From Chitinophagaceae bacterium (lineage in GTDB: Bacteria > Bacteroidota > Bacteroidia > Chitinophagales > Chitinophagaceae), in assembly GCA_003168265.1 (NCBI GenBank), contig PMSV01000012.1:289813-353812 (forward strand): a stretch of DNA of 64,000 nt, in the 5' to 3' direction. Under the pieces are notes generated by a model. That model ran no database searches and was not told the origin of the DNA. It saw only the letters and a program-made list of their open reading frames with translations. The first letter of the stretch is position 1; each line of letters begins with the position of its first letter. Positions 61,670 to 64,000 of the stretch are shown piece after piece. The position numbers were made by a program, and so were the translations under genes.

Positions 61670-63826
61670 TTATTGTGAAGGCAGAGCAAAAGCTACATAA
61701 GCATCTCCGGACCGTTTACCCAATTTCCCACCACCACATGCAATGACTACATATTGCCTGCCATTCACCTCATAAATTGAAGGAGTGGCAAACCCTGCTG
61801 CCGGCAGATCGGTTTCCCAAAGCAATTGTCCTGTACGCTTATTGAATGCCCTGAATTTTGCATCACTGGTAGCCGCAATAAACAAAACTCCGCCCGCCGT
61901 CACGGCTGGTCCCCCGTAATTTTCCGTGCCCGTATGTATTCCCCTGGCTTTGAATTCGGGGTAGTCGCCTAAAGTATCCTTCCAGATTAATACCCCCGTA
62001 TTCAAATCGATTGCATTTAGTGTACCCCAGGGAGGAGCAATTGCAGGATAACCTTCCTTTGTCAGGAATTTAAAATATCCGGTTCCGTGAAAGGGAAGTT
62101 GGAACCAGCTATCTTCAGGATGCACCGGATGGACAAAATGGGAGCTCTGTATGTCCTTTTCATTCAGGATATAGGCTGCGATGGCCTGCTTTTCACTCAC
62201 AGATAAACGGGCAAAACTCGGCATCATCCTTTTCCCGGAATTGATCAGGTTGATAAAATCATCCTCCTTATATTTTTTTTCAACTCCGATCAGGGAAGGA
62301 AAATTACCACTGCCCAGTCGTTCGGGACCATGACAGGACATGCAGTTGTTTTTATAGAGCCGCTCACCGGCATGCAGATTATTTTCATTCGAATCTGTCC
62401 GGTAAATGGCATCGACCATGGTCAGCACCCAGGCCATTTCATTGGCATTCACATAAAGGACACCGGTAGAAGGGTCATAGCCAGCCCCTCCCCATTCGCC
62501 ACCGCCGTCGTAACCCGGAAGTATTATGGTCCCTTCCCTCGAAGGAGGATTGAATATAAATCCTGTATGGAAGCCGCTCAAACGGGATTTAATCTCCTGG
62601 TAAGAGGAATCTGGCACCAGTCGGTTTAAATCCTTTTCCTGCAAAGACTGCCTTACAAAAGGCCTTGGCCAGCTTGGAAAGGGTTGGGTGGCAGAAAGCT
62701 TTTCACCTGGCAATTCAGAAACAGTCGGTACCGCCTTCTCTTCTATAGGATAAATGGGCTTTCCCGTCTCCCTTTCGAAAAGGAAGACAAAACCGCTTTT
62801 GGTTGTCTGAGCTAAGGCATCAGTCTTCTTGCCGTCTTTGTTGATGGTCACCAGTACGGGAGGAGTAGGCAGGTCCTTATCCCACAGATCGTGGTGTATG
62901 CTCTGAAAATGCCAGATCCTCCTTCCTGTGCCTGCGTCCAGGGCGATTACCGAATTGGCATAGAGATCGTCACCCCTTCTTCTTCCCCCATAAAAATCAT
63001 AGCTCGCAGATCCCGTAGAAGCAAAAAGAATTCCCCTTTCCTCATCCATGCTAAAACCCGACCAGGCATTAGCGCCTCCGACATGTTTCCAGGCTTCAGG
63101 GTCGTCCCAGGATTCAAAGCCGGGTTCGCCAGGCTGCGGGATGGTATGAAATATCCACCTTATTTTTCCGGTATGCACATCATAGGCTCTGATATGTCCT
63201 GGCGCAGCCGCAGCATCCTCATCCACCCGATCTCCGATAATGATCAGGTCCTTATAAATAATGCCGGGGCTTGTTCCTGCTACATAAAGATCCTTCACGT
63301 CCCGACCCAGCCCATCATGCAGGTCAATATGCCCCCCTTGGCCAAAGGAGGAAATCGGTTTTCCATTATCTGCATCGATACAATAGAGATTAGAACTGGC
63401 TGAATAAAAGATGCGGTGATCGCCCGCGCCTCCTGTATAGTAAGCCAGGCCCCTGCAAACATTCATGCTAAAATATCCTTGGCCCTTGTTATTGTTCAGG
63501 GTCCCTGCTGCAGGATCGAAAATCCAGATGGGTTTTCCATCATCCGCATTCAAAGCAAAAAGTTTCAGTTTAGGCGAAACGCCATACAATACCCTGTTTA
63601 TGATAATCGGATTGACCTGGATCTGGGTCATCCTGTCGGAATCGGAACAATGAAAAATCCAGGCGACCTTTAAACGGGCCACATTCCCCGTATCAATTTC
63701 TTTTAGTGAGGAATAATGGTTATTCTCCTTATTGCCTCCATAGGTTTGCCAATTACTATAGGGATCCTTCCGGCTGCAGGAGATAATAAAAACAAGTATA
63801 AATAATGAGCAGGCTATTTTTGACAT
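61670..63826 (-). CDS. PQQ-type quinoprotein dehydrogenase with inserted cytochrome c domain, lipoprotein
   Basis: 718 residues with lipobox IISC (about 17). The propeller begins with WQTYGGNKENNHYSSL and VARLKVAWIFHC, includes a W-docking FDPAAG/WIFDPAAG-type segment, and resumes after a cytochrome c insertion. The haem site is CMSCH (about 497, within ERLYKNNCMSCHGPERLG), with candidate Met ligands in RMMPSF. The layout is that of membrane-linked sugar or alcohol dehydrogenases, which pass electrons to the respiratory chain. Substrate unknown; PQQ synthesis genes are not in the window. TAGTTTTA (63862-63855, minus) lies 28 bases upstream. Confidence 0.85.
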   Translation of the reverse strand: MSKIACSLFILVFIISCSRKDPYSNWQTYGGNKENNHYSSLKEIDTGNVARLKVAWIFHCSDSDRMTQIQVNPIIINRVLYGVSPKLKLFALNADDGKPIWIFDPAAGTLNNNKGQGYFSMNVCRGLAYYTGGAGDHRIFYSASSNLYCIDADNGKPISSFGQGGHIDLHDGLGRDVKDLYVAGTSPGIIYKDLIIIGDRVDEDAAAAPGHIRAYDVHTGKIRWIFHTIPQPGEPGFESWDDPEAWKHVGGANAWSGFSMDEERGILFASTGSASYDFYGGRRRGDDLYANSVIALDAGTGRRIWHFQSIHHDLWDKDLPTPPVLVTINKDGKKTDALAQTTKSGFVFLFERETGKPIYPIEEKAVPTVSELPGEKLSATQPFPSWPRPFVRQSLQEKDLNRLVPDSSYQEIKSRLSGFHTGFIFNPPSREGTIILPGYDGGGEWGGAGYDPSTGVLYVNANEMAWVLTMVDAIYRTDSNENNLHAGERLYKNNCMSCHGPERLGSGNFPSLIGVEKKYKEDDFINLINSGKRMMPSFARLSVSEKQAIAAYILNEKDIQSSHFVHPVHPEDSWFQLPFHGTGYFKFLTKEGYPAIAPPWGTLNAIDLNTGVLIWKDTLGDYPEFKARGIHTGTENYGGPAVTAGGVLFIAATSDAKFRAFNKRTGQLLWETDLPAAGFATPSIYEVNGRQYVVIACGGGKLGKRSGDAYVAFALPSQ

Positions 63827-63948
63827 GGCAGAATGCTTAGGAACTGAAATTTATTAAAACTATCTCAAAGAAAATGAGGTTCGGTAATTTTGGTTGGTAA
63901 ACGCTGCCTTTAAATTTTTAAATTATACATATCGTTAAAACTGTTTTC

Positions 63949-64000
63949 ATGAAGGAAACCGAGGATGAACATTTTACTGCATACAGAGGTATGTATTGGC
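63949..64000 (+). CDS. Possible start of a gene running off the window
   Basis: ATG at 63949 opens a frame of 17 codons without a stop up to the window edge (MKETEDEHFTAYRGMYW). It points away from the PQQ dehydrogenase. Too short to identify; it could also be chance. Confidence 0.3.
   Translation, partial: MKETEDEHFTAYRGMYW

Overview
The window is chromosomal DNA of a Bacteroidota bacterium, most likely of the Chitinophagaceae or a close relative. The signs are the long 654-residue IspG, many SPII lipoproteins with a Cys right after a short hydrophobic stretch, TAnnTTTG-type -7 promoter elements, frequent TTG starts, Bat-type VWA/TPR proteins, a DAHP synthase-chorismate mutase fusion, and a MurK/MurQ pair. 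GC content looks moderate throughout. No tRNA, rRNA, CRISPR array, integrase or insertion sequence was recognised. It reads as ordinary core genome with a few accessory clusters.

Layout. 1-2 kb: 3' end of a GH65 glycosidase and a small membrane protein. 2-7.3 kb: an unusual cluster with two vanadium-haloperoxidase/PAP2-type lipoproteins, an AhpD-like protein, an outer-membrane barrel protein and a DoxX-like membrane protein. 7.4-8.8 kb: a LamG lipoprotein preceded by a decayed tandem copy of itself. 8.9-9.7 kb: a class D (OXA-type) beta-lactamase. 9.8-11.5 kb: batB-batC. 11.5-18 kb: ispG, galK/galM, a lipoprotein, nadB. 18-24.1 kb (minus strand): APC permease, sterol-desaturase-type hydroxylase, smc.

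24.1-33.6 kb is an aromatic amino acid supercluster: pheA, aminotransferase, tyrA, a DEAD-box helicase, DAHP synthase-chorismate mutase, aroB, aroA, aroC. In front of pheA lies a 30-codon leader peptide gene with ten consecutive Phe/Tyr codons, followed by an intrinsic terminator. The 5' terminator arm can pair instead with a sequence inside the leader gene. This looks like a translation-controlled attenuator sensing Phe and Tyr together, and is the most interesting element found.

33.6-37 kb holds cell-wall genes (VanX-type dipeptidase, L,D-transpeptidase, RlpA). 37-41.3 kb (minus) is a sucrose locus (MFS importer, fructokinase, amylosucrase) with a LacI-type palindrome upstream. 41.5-45.5 kb has an ECF sigma/anti-sigma pair, small membrane proteins and a C-terminal processing protease. 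45.6-48 kb is murK-murQ-dapB. 48-49.9 kb is an Rrf2 regulator with a cystathionine beta-synthase. 50-53 kb is a MacAB/DevBCA-like exporter. 54-61 kb is a TetR-controlled YbhGFSR-like exporter with its own TolC; its TetR gene has a perfect inverted repeat between promoter and start codon. 61-64 kb holds a SET-domain protein and a PQQ/cytochrome c dehydrogenase.
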